64,000 nt of DNA from Sarcocystis neurona (lineage: Eukaryota; Apicomplexa; Conoidasida; Eucoccidiorida; Sarcocystidae). Made by a program: the position numbers and the translations under genes. The stretch spans positions 2,132,269 to 2,196,268 of the forward strand of contig KL647290.1 in assembly GCA_000727475.1 (NCBI GenBank). The letters are read 5' to 3'. This document shows, in pieces, positions 37,931 through 62,300 of the stretch (within the stretch, counting starts at the first letter, position 1; each line of letters starts with the position of its first letter). The notes under the pieces were generated by a model. The model ran no database searches and was not told the origin of the DNA. It was given only the letters and a program-made list of their open reading frames with translations.

Positions 37931-39437
37931 ACGAAATTATCTCTCTGAGTTCGTCTTTTGCCACAGGATCCTCCATGACTTCAGACGGTTTACGTGAGAT
38001 GCTGCGATGCCGCCCGCTGAATTTCTTCGGAACTTAACCACTAAACCCCGATCCCGCAATACACAAGTGAATAAGATGTGGTGGAAATATACTCTGACGA
38101 TGCTGTTACAGCTCGGCTGCCTCTTCAGAGCGCCGCACACGTGAACACACGTAAAGATGAAAAGAAAGGGACGTCTATTGGTTCACAAGTCTGCATATAT
38201 ACGTATATATTAATTATCTGAACCGGCTCAGACGTAACTGGGATGTAATTGACTGGCAGGGCGCTGGCTTGTTTATTGCATCTACGGCGAATCACACAAC
38301 AGACATAAGCAACTGCTTCGCTGTCAATTCCACGGAAAATCGTCCTCTCGCATAATGATCTGCGGAGAGAGTCTGCCGTGGTTGTCTCCGACATAACACT
38401 GTCACTCAGGGCTTGTCTTTCGCGTAGCTGACGCCCTCGTTGCCGCCATTCATCACAGCGTTCGCTTAGGTGAAAGAACAGTACTTCCACACCGAGCTGG
38501 TTTTGCAGTGAATAACAGACTTGTTCATACCTATAATCACCCTCTCAAGCTTATATATGTAAATATTCTTTCACGTACATAACAGCGCTTCCTGCCGCGG
38601 AAACTGATGGGCTTCTGCGCCCTGCAAATTTTAACGAGACACGCACACACCAGTGCTACGCATACCTGTGTGCATGTCGCTACGGACATCTTGACGTCAT
38701 ACACGCATTTACGCATGCATACAGGTATCCACTCTAGCGACGTAAGCTGTACCCGAGCGGTGACATACCGTATATAGAGCATATCATTTCCCGTGGAAAA
38801 ATTCCTTCACTCTGCCGCACACCCTGTGCCAAACCACACTTGACAAGAGCGCCACGTCTTACATTATTGAACCAAAGTCGCGGAACTGCAGAGGAAAGGG
38901 AAGTCAAGAGGAGCTGGTTTAACACACGAGGGAAATCAAATCGTTTGGAAACACGAGCGGAAATGATGGACGAAGTACCCTTATCTGGTATAAGGATGCG
39001 TTGAAAACTAAGGGGGGACGCTTCTGGAACTGTGTGTTTCCGTTATTTTCTGTCCGCTATATAGGAACGACTGCAATATTTTTACTACGGATGTGCGGCT
39101 TGCCTCCAGCGTATGCGTGAGTTTCGAGCCTCTGCTTTACAGTGTGTTGGTCTGCACGGCCGTCGCAGAAAAATCTTGTAAGTAGTCACTGACACTCTTA
39201 GACAAGGCTGCCATGTGAACACTAGTCTTCCCTAGCACACCCATAAAGCCAGGAGGGTACACCATTACCCACGAACTACATATCCCTCCACCCTCAACCA
39301 TCGTAGCACACGCGCTTTTGCTTCCTCGGCAGCTCTACTATTATGGTGCAGAGCGTCCATTTATATCTCAGTGTGCTCCCACATATGCATACTTAAGCGC
39401 GTAACACGTATGTGTGTTTGCACACAGAAGCGCACAT

Positions 39438-39554
39438 CATGAGAAGGACTCAATGCTACCCGTCTGAGCAGAAGCCTTAGCCGGTCATCCAGCACACCAT
39501 GTGAAGGACTCATTGTTACCCCTCTGAGCAGAAGCCGTAGGCGGTCATCCAGCA
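39438..39554. repeat. 60-bp tandem duplication, diverged
   Basis: Two copies with a period of exactly 60 bp share GAAGGACTCA, CTGAGCAGAAGCC and CGGTCATCCAGCA blocks and differ at about six positions. The divergence makes this older than the perfect duplications nearby. Confidence 0.88.
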
Positions 39555-42038
39555 GCTATGTACCTCTGTGCTGATAGCATTGTATATCTATTTGACATTT
39601 CCTAGGTAGGAGAGAGGGGTGCTCTGGTTGGTTGAGTTATTTTCAAAGTAGCCTACACTTATCAGAAGACACTGCTGATGTATTTCTTCACGTTCCGATC
39701 TGCTTATACAATCGAACTAGTCAGACGTTGTCATCCTGGGTGACCGCTATATGATTGCGTAAATCTTTCCCCTACACAACGGGAATGTTCCCGCCTGAGA
39801 CGTTGTAAATCCCTCCACTATATGTCTACGTACATATAATGCTAGTCCTGTAAAGTCTGAGACGCTACGATACTCTGCTTGAGACGACCACATGGGAGAT
39901 GGTCTCTTTGGGAACGCAGACCATGCTATTAAACGTATACAATTTGGCCAGAGTTGTGTAATGCTTTCTCGTCGTAGTGGATCTGTCGTATGAGTTTACA
40001 CGGACACACATACATACACAAACGCCCACGGTGAGAAAAAGTGCTGGACTATTAACCCGGCTGTATGGTGTCTGTTTTTTCCGCGTCTGCCGGCTTGTTG
40101 GGAATCTGTTTAAGAAGTCTGTCACGGCTGTTTGCCTTGAGCTCGCTACTATCGAAGCATGCGATACGCTACGTCCCCATCGCAAGGGGACGTGCACACT
40201 CGACGGAGACATGCGGGAAAAACCACGTGGAGCCTTCTGTGACGGTGGGTACAACATCTGCACAAAAGTGCGGAATTCTTTGGCGAAGGAGGAGCCCTTA
40301 GTTGGACGCAGCCTGAGAGCAGTGCGGCGAGTTGTTCTTGCTAGCGTGCGGAAACGGCGCTGCCCCCCTTAAAAACAGCTGGCTCTACGCAAATATACCT
40401 ACAGACGTACGTACAACGTGTGGATTGGTAGCAGCTGTCTGTCATATACATACGTATATATTGCAGTTATATATGAGCGGTCTAGTAGCGTAACATTCGA
40501 ATATCCGGTACCACCCCCTACACATGTACACATGTACCCCAAAATGCATACACCCGCGAGGGAGTGACATGGAAGGTTTCAGAGGGATCCACATCAGCTG
40601 CAGGCCAGCAGAAAAAAATGCAGTGTCACCTTCGTCTTTAACAGAAACACCTGCTACTGTCGACCTTCATGACCCCGTGCTTCTTCCTGCATTCAGACGT
40701 CGCTTCCGGCTACCGCGTTGCGGATCGGCTGCTACGACCCCTGGCGTTCCTGCACCCCGCCACCACTTTTTTTCCGGGAGAGAAAGTTGTTTCGCTTTTG
40801 ATATTTGTTTAGGTGGAGAAACCTGCTTTATGGACATTTCTGGTCCCTTTTAGGTGCGGCGCGCATTCGTTGGCTGCCTCACCGGTTGTTTCCGTAGTAG
40901 CTACCGCTGCGTTACTTTCCACAGCTATCTTTCCTCATGCAGTACGTAGCGTGGGAACTTGTTCGTTGCACAACAATAGCGCCGTTTCTTCCATTTCCGT
41001 TTTTTCCTCCTCATCTCCACGTCGTTGATTCAAATTCCGTCTTTCGATCTGGTTCGCTCTTCGCATTCCCGCTACCTCCAACGTACACTACGCCGCGCCT
41101 CTCTGTCCACAGACACACCTGTGACTGGGGGCATACAACACCGTTGGTCTGATAAGGTTTTGCAGGTTGCTTCTTCGCGGCACGGTGCCACTCGTGCTCT
41201 CTGGTGTACGCCGTGCCCAAACTTGCCGGCAGCGGGAGTTGTTTGTACATGCGCTAGATACACGTTTGTAAATACATGGAAACGTACCCGTATTTGCTGG
41301 TCTTCAGTGTGAGAGGGCTCTGGCTGCGTGGAGACGCGTTTGTTTCCTGCGTCCTTGTCCTTTCAGGGCCAGTGTGTCTCAAGAACGAGCGATGCACAGC
41401 CGAACCCCTCGCGTGTAGGTTCGGACGCGTGAGAGATTATCGTAACCGGCTGATCGCTGCTGTTATTTTTCGGCGCAAGCACGTTATCTTTACCGTTTTC
41501 GTCGCTGTTTCTATGTTCGTGACCCTTTGATTTAGTGCGTTCATCACGCCTCGTCAGTCGAATCTTCGTTTTCGTTAATTTCTTCATTTGCAGCAGTATC
41601 GCTTTCTTTCCGTATTTTCTCCTTTAAAACACCAGTAAAGGATTTCTTTCTGATAAGCCACTTCTTGTGGGAATATCTCATCGCATGCAAGTCTATCAAT
41701 CGACAGTCGCTCCGCTGTTGTTTTTCCCCCGGCCAGAGCTCCGCCGACGCTGCGTTTTGCGGGTGGTCCTGTTGCAACTTACCGTTGCAACTGCTGTGGC
41801 AGCTGGCAAGTGATATTTCTGTGGAGATGTTGATTTCGGCCCCTCTCCTGTGGCACCGTACCTGCCGCCGCGTTGGCATGTTAATGTGCTTTGCTTTTGT
41901 GCGCGCGTGTGTACATCTCGGTGTGACCCGTTTGTAGCTGATTCGCAAATCCATTTGTGGTCCTACAGTTGCAGCGCCTGCGTGGTAGCGTGCTGCATGT
42001 GTTGATGACAAGAGACTCTTGTTCGTGTATAATAAGAA

Positions 42039-44051
42039 ATGACTGCCTCGTCACAAGGCTCTGCTGCACAGCCTTCCACTCCCATTCTTGCGACAGCTGC
42101 TTCCGGGGGAGCGTCTCTGCCTGCACCGGCATCGCCGGCTGCCGCGTCAGACCAAGTCTCTTCGCCTAGTAACTCATCTTCATGCGCCGCTGCTGGTAGC
42201 AGCTCTTCCCCCGTCATTGCTGGTGGAGGCGGCCCCGGCGTCAGTAGCGCAGCTGGAGCAGCTGCAGACGCTTCCACAGGGGCTGCTGTTGGTGTGGACG
42301 CCCCTGCACCTGCTGTAGGCGTTCCTGCAGCTGCTGGTCTCGCGTGTTCAGTAGGCGTTGACGGTTGTGAAGCTGGTGGCAACCTTGGTGTTGGTCTTTT
42401 GGGTGAGGCAGAAAGTTCTGCAGAGCGTGTTGGCGCCGACGTTGCCGTCCTGGGTGAGGCTGCAGACTCCAGAGAGGCTATGGCTGCGGCGGCTGTTCCT
42501 CCCGCTGCTGCGGGGGGGCCTGCCCAACTGCAGCAGCAGAGTTTGCAGGAAGACTGGGGAGCCCCCTCTATGATGTCGTCTGCTACAGCAGCAGGGATGC
42601 CTGCGGTTCCTTCGCCGTTTGCTGCTCTCGCGGCCGCTGAGTATACCTCGTACGCTTCCTTCGAAGCAGCAGCAGCGGATGCAGCAGCCTTCGAGTCAGC
42701 AGCAGCAGACGCGGCAGCAGCAGAAGCCACAGCGGAAGGACAGTCCCCGGAGGACCCTCTGGTAACGCTGCTGCAAAAGTCGTCGGTCCCCTTAGACGCG
42801 ACAATAGCAGAAGTATCGCAGCGGATAGTTGTGGAACTGCTGCAACCCATCCTGTCCCCCGAAGTAGGAGTGCATCCCCCTTCTCCTTTCCATTTTGTAG
42901 CTGACTTTCCTGTTGCTGCAGCAGCTGCCGCTTCCGCTGCTGCAGCGGCAGCAGGAAGACGCATCAGGGGAGCAGCAGGCGAAGCAGCAGCCCCCACAGC
43001 GGCAGCAGTTTCTGCTGCAGTTGTTTCTTCGTCTTCCCTGGAGACCGCCGGCTCGTGCTTCTACTGTCTCTCGGCCCCCTGTGCATGCGCTTACTTCACA
43101 CAGAGCATTCGACTACTCTTGCAGCAACTGTCCTCCACTACCGCGAGCAGCCCCACCAGCAGCAGCGCCGCGCACGCGCGCGGTGCGACGGCAGCAGCAG
43201 CAGGAAGCAGCACGCCATCGCCGCCTCACCACCGCAAACGGCAGCGCTGCAGCTCTGCTGGCGGCGCTGCTGCTGCTCCAGCACCAGCAACAGGCCCAAC
43301 CCCCGCTGCGGAAGAAACCAATGCTGCAGAAGAGACTGCTGCGTCTGCTGAGCCCACGAGCGAGGAATCAGCAGCAGAGCTCGAAGCTCTTGCCGCTGCT
43401 GCTGCTAACAAAGTCTCCCCGTTTGCAACGGGCTTGAGCACGCTCCCGCCGCCTATGCTGGTGGACACGGGGTACCTGTATGCGCTCCTCGCAGCAGCAG
43501 CTTCGTCCCCTGCTGCAGGATCTAGCGACGCGGCGGCAGCAGCAGCAGAAGACGCAGTAGCAGCATCCACTGCCGCAGGGGAAACTGGCTGGTCTCCGAG
43601 AGCGAACAGTGTGGTAGCTGCTGCTACCTCCGCGGCCCGGGAAGCCGAGCAGCGGCAGCAGGAACAACAGACAAGTAGCCATAATGAAAAGAACAGCTTC
43701 GCTGACGCTGCTGCCGGTGCTGCTGGTGGTCGACGCAGCAACGCCGCAGCAGCACCACCAGCGTCAGAAGGAGGTGCCGCATGTGCAGCAGGCGGCGGGC
43801 AACCGACAGGAGCAGCAGCAGGAACGGAAGGCCAGCAGCCGTGTCCGGGCAGCGGGAGCAGCAACAGCAATGGAGCAACAGCGATCGAGCTGCTGGCCGA
43901 ATGTGGAGAAGGGGTGGGGTGGGAACTGCTGAAGGAAATTGTGGAAAGCTTCGAGGCCATCTGGAATACTATTAGTATGGAAAGTATTGATGACCGCATG
44001 CGCAACGTCAAGCTCCCTTACGACCCCTACTACCCGACCAGCTATCTGTAG
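42039..44051 (+). CDS. Ala-rich protein of unknown function, 670 aa
   Basis: A single open frame starts at an ATG preceded by AATAAGAA and ends with TAG at 44049-44051. It is dominated by Ala, Ser and Gly runs from GCA/GCT triplets. Non-repetitive islands suggest real protein: about 42740-42880 (LVTLLQKSSVPLDATIAEVS), a Cys patch at 43052-43093 (CFYCLSAPCACAY), 43410-43490 (PPPMLVDTGYLYALL), and the extreme C-terminus at 43880-44048 (WELLKEIVESFEAIWNTI, then KLPYDPYYPTSYL). I do not recognise these. The gene lies directly upstream of GCN5 on the same strand. Coccidian GCN5 proteins are known to carry long N-terminal extensions, so I considered this frame as an upstream GCN5 exon, but its well-formed C-terminal end and stop argue for a separate gene. 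Confidence 0.7.
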   Translation: MTASSQGSAAQPSTPILATAASGGASLPAPASPAAASDQVSSPSNSSSCAAAGSSSSPVIAGGGGPGVSSAAGAAADASTGAAVGVDAPAPAVGVPAAAGLACSVGVDGCEAGGNLGVGLLGEAESSAERVGADVAVLGEAADSREAMAAAAVPPAAAGGPAQLQQQSLQEDWGAPSMMSSATAAGMPAVPSPFAALAAAEYTSYASFEAAAADAAAFESAAADAAAAEATAEGQSPEDPLVTLLQKSSVPLDATIAEVSQRIVVELLQPILSPEVGVHPPSPFHFVADFPVAAAAAASAAAAAAGRRIRGAAGEAAAPTAAAVSAAVVSSSSLETAGSCFYCLSAPCACAYFTQSIRLLLQQLSSTTASSPTSSSAAHARGATAAAAGSSTPSPPHHRKRQRCSSAGGAAAAPAPATGPTPAAEETNAAEETAASAEPTSEESAAELEALAAAAANKVSPFATGLSTLPPPMLVDTGYLYALLAAAASSPAAGSSDAAAAAAEDAVAASTAAGETGWSPRANSVVAAATSAAREAEQRQQEQQTSSHNEKNSFADAAAGAAGGRRSNAAAAPPASEGGAACAAGGGQPTGAAAGTEGQQPCPGSGSSNSNGATAIELLAECGEGVGWELLKEIVESFEAIWNTISMESIDDRMRNVKLPYDPYYPTSYL

Positions 44052-45101
44052 GCATTGCCGCATGCTGCTATGCCCCTGGACTATCCTGTGCTGCTTTCTC
44101 CCCGTGCTTTGTCGTCAGCAGGAGTAGTGGGATGTGTGCGTGTAATTTAACACTACCTACGTCAGCAACTGGCAATTTGTAGGGCACGCATGACCATACG
44201 AAAACGGGCGTGTTCGCTTTGTAGAGCGTCGTCTGTGCGAGTATGCGTACGTGCAGATGTGCGGCTGCGCATATACGTAGTTGTAGAGTAGTGAAGTTGT
44301 CGTAGTTCGCAGATGTGGTGGGGCGGGAGGATTTTGCTGCTACTACTACGTACAGTCCTTCGTTGTGTAGGACTCTTCACACGCTCTATGTGCTGTGACT
44401 AGTGCTCGTACCAACTTGCTGCTGCTGCTGATGACAGCAAAGCTCCGGCCTCTGGTGCTGCTTGTCGAGTGCTGTTGTCTGCTGTCCGTTGTTAACCTGC
44501 GTCATTGCTACTGCTGCTGTTGCTCCTGGTGTGTTTTTGCTGTTGCTGGTGTTGTTCATACTTTTCTCCGTACCGGCCGAGGGACTGTGCCAGAGTCTTC
44601 CTCGGTGTTGCTGGCGGCGGTAGTGCGCGTGGCGATGTTTTGTTGAGTGCTGCTGTTGCTGTGCTGTAACAACTACTGCTGCTGCTCGTACTGCTACTAC
44701 AACCACTGCTCCGGCGAGCGCTGCAGTTGCTCCTGCTGTCCTCGGTAAAAGTGGTGCCGTTGCTGGTGCGACTACTGCGGCTGCTGGGACGCTGCAGTGT
44801 GTCTCGCTGCCAGCAATACTGTTGGTGCTGCTGTCGCAGCTGTTACCGCCCTGTTGCTGCGGCTGTCCCTGCTAGCACCGCCACTGCTCGTGTCGCTGCT
44901 GCCAACGGTGTTGCTGCTGCAGTCGCTGCTACCCCTGCTGTCACTGCTGCCACTACTGTTGCTGCTGGAGTCGGTGCGACCACTGTTGCTGCCGCTGTCG
45001 CCGCCGCTGCTGGGGTTTGCTGCTGTTCGTGCTGCTGCGGATGACACGTGTGCTGCGGGTGAGGCTGCTGCTGCAGGGAGTGGAGGAGCTTCTTGCTTCA
45101 G
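44052..45101 (+). other. CTG/GCT-triplet-rich stretch with drifting frame
   Basis: The plus strand is almost continuous GCT/CTG/ACT triplets. Ala/Thr-rich reading moves between frames: 44660-44800 in one, about 44800-44850 in a second, 44860-45045 in a third, with stops between. The minus strand reads Ser/Asn/Ala-rich (45422-44772). It may include the first exon or exons and 5' leader of GCN5, interrupted by short introns, or be non-coding triplet expansion. I cannot define a start codon here. Confidence 0.4.
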
Positions 45102-56994
<11,893 letters not shown>

Positions 56995-58410
56995 ATGTAC
57001 GCACAAAAATCAACAAGGAAGCCGCCGAAGAAGTTTTTTCAGCGTCCCTTTGGTCCTACGCGAAAATATGCACGTGTCTCTGTGCATTTTTATCCGTCGC
57101 CAGGGGGAATTTACGCGAACACAAAAGGAGTTAAAAGGAGGAGGACACGTGTATGTATGGTGACTTTGATTTTGTTTGAGTCGACAACAAAAAAGGTGTA
57201 CTGCAGTGTCTTCGCTGCATGACTCACGTGCTCGCAGGACGACGCGGCGGCGAGACAGGAACGTCTACGCACAGTTCCATTTCTCATTAGTAGCAGGTCT
57301 CCATGAGAAACACTCGTCAAATTATAGGTACACACACAAGCGTCCCTCTGGAAATACATAGTGCGCCTGTATGTGTGTACATGTAAATATATGTATGTCG
57401 AACATATGCATATGAATAGTGTATGTACGTAGAACATATACGTATGAATAGATGTATGGATTCTACTCACATGTATATATATGTGTGTAGTTCCATCTGC
57501 GTAGCCGCATCTCCATATCCATACATCTTTGTACATACAAATATGTATATGTACATGTATATTATGGACGCATGACTAAACACAATAGAAGGAGCCTTTG
57601 TAAAAGTCAGCTGCTGTTCCACACCAGGGGGTATGGGCCATGTACATAATGAGCACAGCATACGTGTATATATCTCTACAGATGAAGAGATACATACATA
57701 CGCATACATACGCGTAGCATATATGTGTTTGTGTACAGAGAGTTAGATATATACATACATATGCACGTGTGTGTATCTGTTCTGGTTGTCCATTTGCACC
57801 TGTGCGTGTGTACGTAGTACGCGCATCTGTGAGGAGGTGTGTGTGGCTTTGTCCGTACGCGTATAACATACAAACACAAATGGATGGACTTCACGTACAC
57901 TTCTGATAGGGGTCTAGCTGCACCTACATATATATATGTTCACATATATATATATATAAATAACATATATGTATGTTTATGTATATATGTAAATATATGT
58001 GTATGTATGGGAAATCGTTGCTGGGACGGGTACAGCTATGCAGTAGGGATGCAGCGGTCAAAGCCGACGGTCGCGGGTGTCGTCCAAACAAATGTTTCTC
58101 CGCACACGGGCACACACCAAGTTTCATCTGAAATATTTGTGCAGATTAGCCCACGTACGTCGTCGCACATCCCGTTGTACTTTAACGTATACACGCATGT
58201 GTATATTATATATATATAATATATATATATACGTACATACACACATGTATAGTCACGTGTATATGTAGTAGAGTATCTTTATCTCGAAGTGCCGTGTAGA
58301 CTGTATATCTCGCAACGGTTCGCCAGGGCGACAAGCAGCGCATCCGACACCGCCTCGGTGTGTGTCCACATGAGTGTGTACTTGTGTCTCCATACATGTA
58401 CATATATATG

Positions 58411-58456
58411 TAGAGAGAGAGACAGAGAGAGATAGATAGATAGATAGATAGATAGA
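58411..58456. repeat. (GA)n / (GATA)n microsatellite
   Basis: A GA run at 58411-58431 passes into about six GATA units ending near 58456, in the spacer downstream of GCN5. Confidence 0.92.
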
Positions 58457-59284
58457 TTATGCTTGTATACACGTGCTGGCACGCCTTTATGTGTACATAC
58501 AAATATACGCATTTATATATACGAATATCGTATATATGTGCGTATGCATATTGTCGAGCAGAAGGCAGTGAATAATTATGCTGCTGGAGCGGCTCAGTGG
58601 GGCCCCTCTGCTAGAACGCTGAACACGGCGCTGGTACTACTCTGCGGCAGGTGCCCCTCTACTGCGACAAAAGGGAAACGCAGAGGCTTTTTTTTTTAGC
58701 GGTGTTGTTGCTTGAATTCGATAAATGTCTAGGGCGTCGAAACGTTAAAGACGTTTTTGGCTGAACAAAAGCGTAAAGAGATGCGGACTTGCCCATGTGT
58801 TGCTCGCCAAAGGATCACCTTCCGCGCAGGAGGTTGTTACTTGCGTGTAACGTGTAGAAAGGGAAAACGGGCGCGGAAGGAAGGAAAAAGAAAGAAGACC
58901 GTATTTCTGCACAGGTCCACGTCAGCATAGGCCGAAACACATGTTTTTGCTACCTGGGCACATGGCAGGTGACACTGCGGTATAGTACGGTCATTTCACA
59001 CACGTCTTCCTCGCTACCGTATCTCCGTCTTCCGTTGTTCTCGTATATACGTATATGTACGTGTACACAGGAGAATGAAGTGCCACAGGTTATGTGTGTC
59101 TCTGCAGGTATCTATATATGTGTGTACACCTGTGTTGTGAAAGCGGTGGTACCCATTCGCAAACTCGTGTCTGCACTGTACGCGTAGTAGTAGCACCGCA
59201 GGTACACGCGCCACTAATACTAAGAGGACTTCTTAGACGCCAGGAAGTGGGTAGGAGAAATTTCCCACTAAACAGGTTGAGACG

Positions 59285-59344
59285 TATCGGTGAATAGACA
59301 GAATGCTGCTGGAACTACAGAAGCATTCTGTCTATCCACCGATA
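59285..59344. repeat. 23-bp near-perfect inverted repeat (hairpin)
   Basis: The left arm 59285-59307 (TATCGGTGAATAGACAGAAT then GCT) and right arm 59322-59344 pair over 23 bases, with one non-Watson-Crick position and a 14-nt loop. As a minus-strand RNA the odd position becomes a G-U wobble, so all 23 positions would pair. It is not a low-complexity sequence, unlike most palindromes in this window. It could be a small-RNA precursor, a terminator-like structure or a miniature inverted-repeat remnant. Confidence 0.9.
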
Positions 59345-62300
59345 TATCTGCATACGTGAATGCGTATGGGAGAATGTTATATATGCGGGTTCGTGTGTGC
59401 GTATATAATATATATCTATATACCGAAAGTTGTGTGCTTCGTAGAGAAGCTGGGCATCCAGCTCCACTCACGTGTGTAAAAATATTTATGACTTTTCCTG
59501 CGACGTGTCAAGGACAGCACAGTGAACGTGCGCGTAGACACGTCTGCGGTCAGCTGCACTACCACGATTTATGTCTTTCACTGCCAAAGCCGTGAGACTC
59601 GACAGTGAACCGCAGAACCGACGACCCACATGTACCCAGGGTACACTTCTACATTGCCCACAGCTCTGAATACGTTTTCAGCTGTGCTTGCGTGTGTATT
59701 CTCCGTTGGACTAGCTTGTCCTATTGTGGAACAGATGCTCCCACACTGCACGGGAGGATTTTCGACGGCTGCAGCGGTGAGGTGATTGCATCGCACCGGT
59801 TGTCTGAGTGGTCGATACCCCCACCCCGCTTGACGAGCGTTGAAACGTGCACTGAGGCACACTTGAGAAGGGGAAACCTAAAGCGTGTGAACAATGATCA
59901 TTTGGTGAACAAGTTCATAGATACGCACACCCAGAGAAACACTTGTGGACCAGGGCGCGCCGTGCACGTGGAGAGGTCAGTAAGGTACGTCTTCACCAAT
60001 TAAAATGCAAGAGAAGTGGAGTTTAAGCGGTGGAGGACAGTACGAATATACACGGATATTTTCTTGTAGCTATGAAAATACATACACCAGCATACGCACA
60101 TACTGATACGCGTGTGCAGCGTTGCACATCCAGTCCGTGACTTTACAGTGAACAGCGTGTGTTTGCCACAGTGAGAACTCGTGTCACACGCACTGGGGCG
60201 GAGTTTTGTTACATTCGATGCGAATAGTCAGCGGCAACCGACAGGCGTTTTACCGGGAAGAACTTTGCTTGGTTGTCCTTAGACACAGCAAGAGCCATTG
60301 TTATGACTGAAGAACGTGGACGCTCCTCTCCTACGGCCGTCGCATGGAATTATTTTCAATAAAAACTGCACATTCAAAGTGACAGAGAGCGTCTCGTATG
60401 CGGAAAAAGTTAATCACTTCTCAACGGCGAAGGTAGTCGTAACACGTGCATATACATATGTACATATATGGGGTAGTGTACCTTATAAACGTGCTAGAGT
60501 GCAATTTTCCCCACAATTATTGCAGAGTTGAAATGCCTCGTATTGACATATATATGTGGACGTGTGTGCACGTTTGTATAAATACACGTGTAATATAGCA
60601 ATGAACGGTGGCTGCGAGGAATACGGGAAGGGGTTCGCCTAAAACCGGTGAAGATTGTCTGTAGAGTGAACAAACCGAAACACACCTGAGTTTAGCTCGC
60701 AGTCTTGTCACCTGAGAGCAACTCTGAGGAGTGAGCGCGTTGCCATACACATTAGCGTAAGCAGTAACAGAGAGGAACTTATGCACGGAGGAGCACACAC
60801 AGATATACAGGTAGATCTACAAGTTCAAGTAGAGAAGCAGGATTCCCAAACAGGCGTGTGCACCTGTGTAAAGCAGAGACACTGACACGAAGGAAGAAAG
60901 TGTCGACGAGGATAAGTCGACGACTGATTTATGCAGACTGCCAATCACCGAGGTACAAATCCACATCGAAACATGCACGTCTGCGTCCGTCACCTATCTC
61001 TCTGCAGCTGTAGACTTCTACATACGTAGAAAGAGCGTTGTTTTCTCTCATGTGCTGCGAGACACAGCATCTCCCAGCGAAGTGAACACGGCATAATCAA
61101 AAAAGAAGCTCTCTGAAGAGTGCAGGGTGAAGTTCTGCCTGTGAGTAGAGGAGCTTCTAGCAGAAGGACGCTCAAGCGAGTGTTGCCAAGCATTACTCCA
61201 GTTCGTACGTACTGACTTTGACACGTGCCACATCAGCAGCAACAGTAGTGGCGCTGCCGTATCACACAGTGCAAAACCCGTAGTGGCAGTAGCTGCCCCC
61301 CAGAGCTCTGCCATTATCAGAAACAACCTTCTTAAACAGCATATACCGCGTTTCAAAGTGTCCTCGGCAGAACTCACTTCCTTTGAGTAATGGCCGCCTC
61401 CGCAGCAAAAAAAATTCACGCATTTTCTCTCTGAGGCACGCTCACACTGTGGTGAGCTTCGTGCACCATTACTCGGCCTTCAGTTACGCATCCAGAGAGC
61501 TCTCTGCTTGCAAAGTGAAAGCTCGCGTCGCCAGATTTCGTGCGTGTCACACGCAGCGTCCGTACACTCCAAGAAAATCTCACCACGCATTATTGCTGTA
61601 TGCAGGACATACGAGGTGTACGCGCGCCCCAAAATGTACTACCCAGCAAGTGCGACTTTAAACACGATGTATGTACATTGCAGGTCCTACCTAATTTCCA
61701 GGAACCTATTGCTACCCACATCCACAGTGGTTCCACATACGAACATTCTAAATGAATACACAAAATGCGGATCCCGAGGGTTTTTGTTGATTTCGTTGCG
61801 CTGTTTTGAGCGACCTCTTGTGCGGCACACTATAACGCACGTCCGTAAAAATTCAAGGTGAACAGCTACTCGACCAGGAAGATTGTCACGGTTCACACCG
61901 TCCTCTCAGTGAGTCGTATACGGCTCTATAGAACACTCCTGCTCGCTGTAGGTGGAACATGGTGTAACCCTATAAACTGAGGCTAGGGGAGAACCCGCAG
62001 TACTTGAAAAAGCCTTTCTGTGGTCGCGGCACCGCTACACGTGCTATTGTTATCGGCGCCGAAGGAAGACTCGGCGGAACCGTCAGGCGACGCAGACAGC
62101 AACATCAGCCGCAAAAGCAGCCACACAGCGAGCGTGTCCTCAGAATCGATTGCAGAAACAACATGACTGGACGGGGTAGGATGGAATGCCCGCAACAGCA
62201 AGAGCAGGACTAAATCCGAGGGCGCGCAGGCAACGCATACGACCGCACCAGCAGTACAAGCAGCGGTACCACGTGGCTGCGCTGCTCATCTGCTTCTTTC

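Larger units (their letters stand above)
33847..42038. other. Large spacer between Rab and the Ala-rich gene
   Basis: About 8 kb separates two divergently transcribed genes and must contain both promoters. No complete gene was found. Exon-like fragments on the plus strand are listed separately (34020-34203 and 35311-35910). Tandem duplications lie at 37865-37930 and 39438-39554, and TA-rich runs at about 33866-33880, 34960-34990 and 40445-40475. The last 500 bp before 42039 are pyrimidine-rich on the plus strand, which suits a 5' leader of the downstream gene. Confidence 0.5.

Noticed and set aside
43226..44011. 261-codon minus-strand frame opposite the Ala-rich gene
   Set aside because: A mirror of GCA/GCT triplets; its end does not resemble protein, while the plus frame has a distinctive C-terminus.
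42039..44051. The Ala-rich frame as exon 1 of GCN5
   Set aside because: The frame stays coding-like up to its stop codon, and no good donor was found near its end; kept as a separate gene with the alternative noted.
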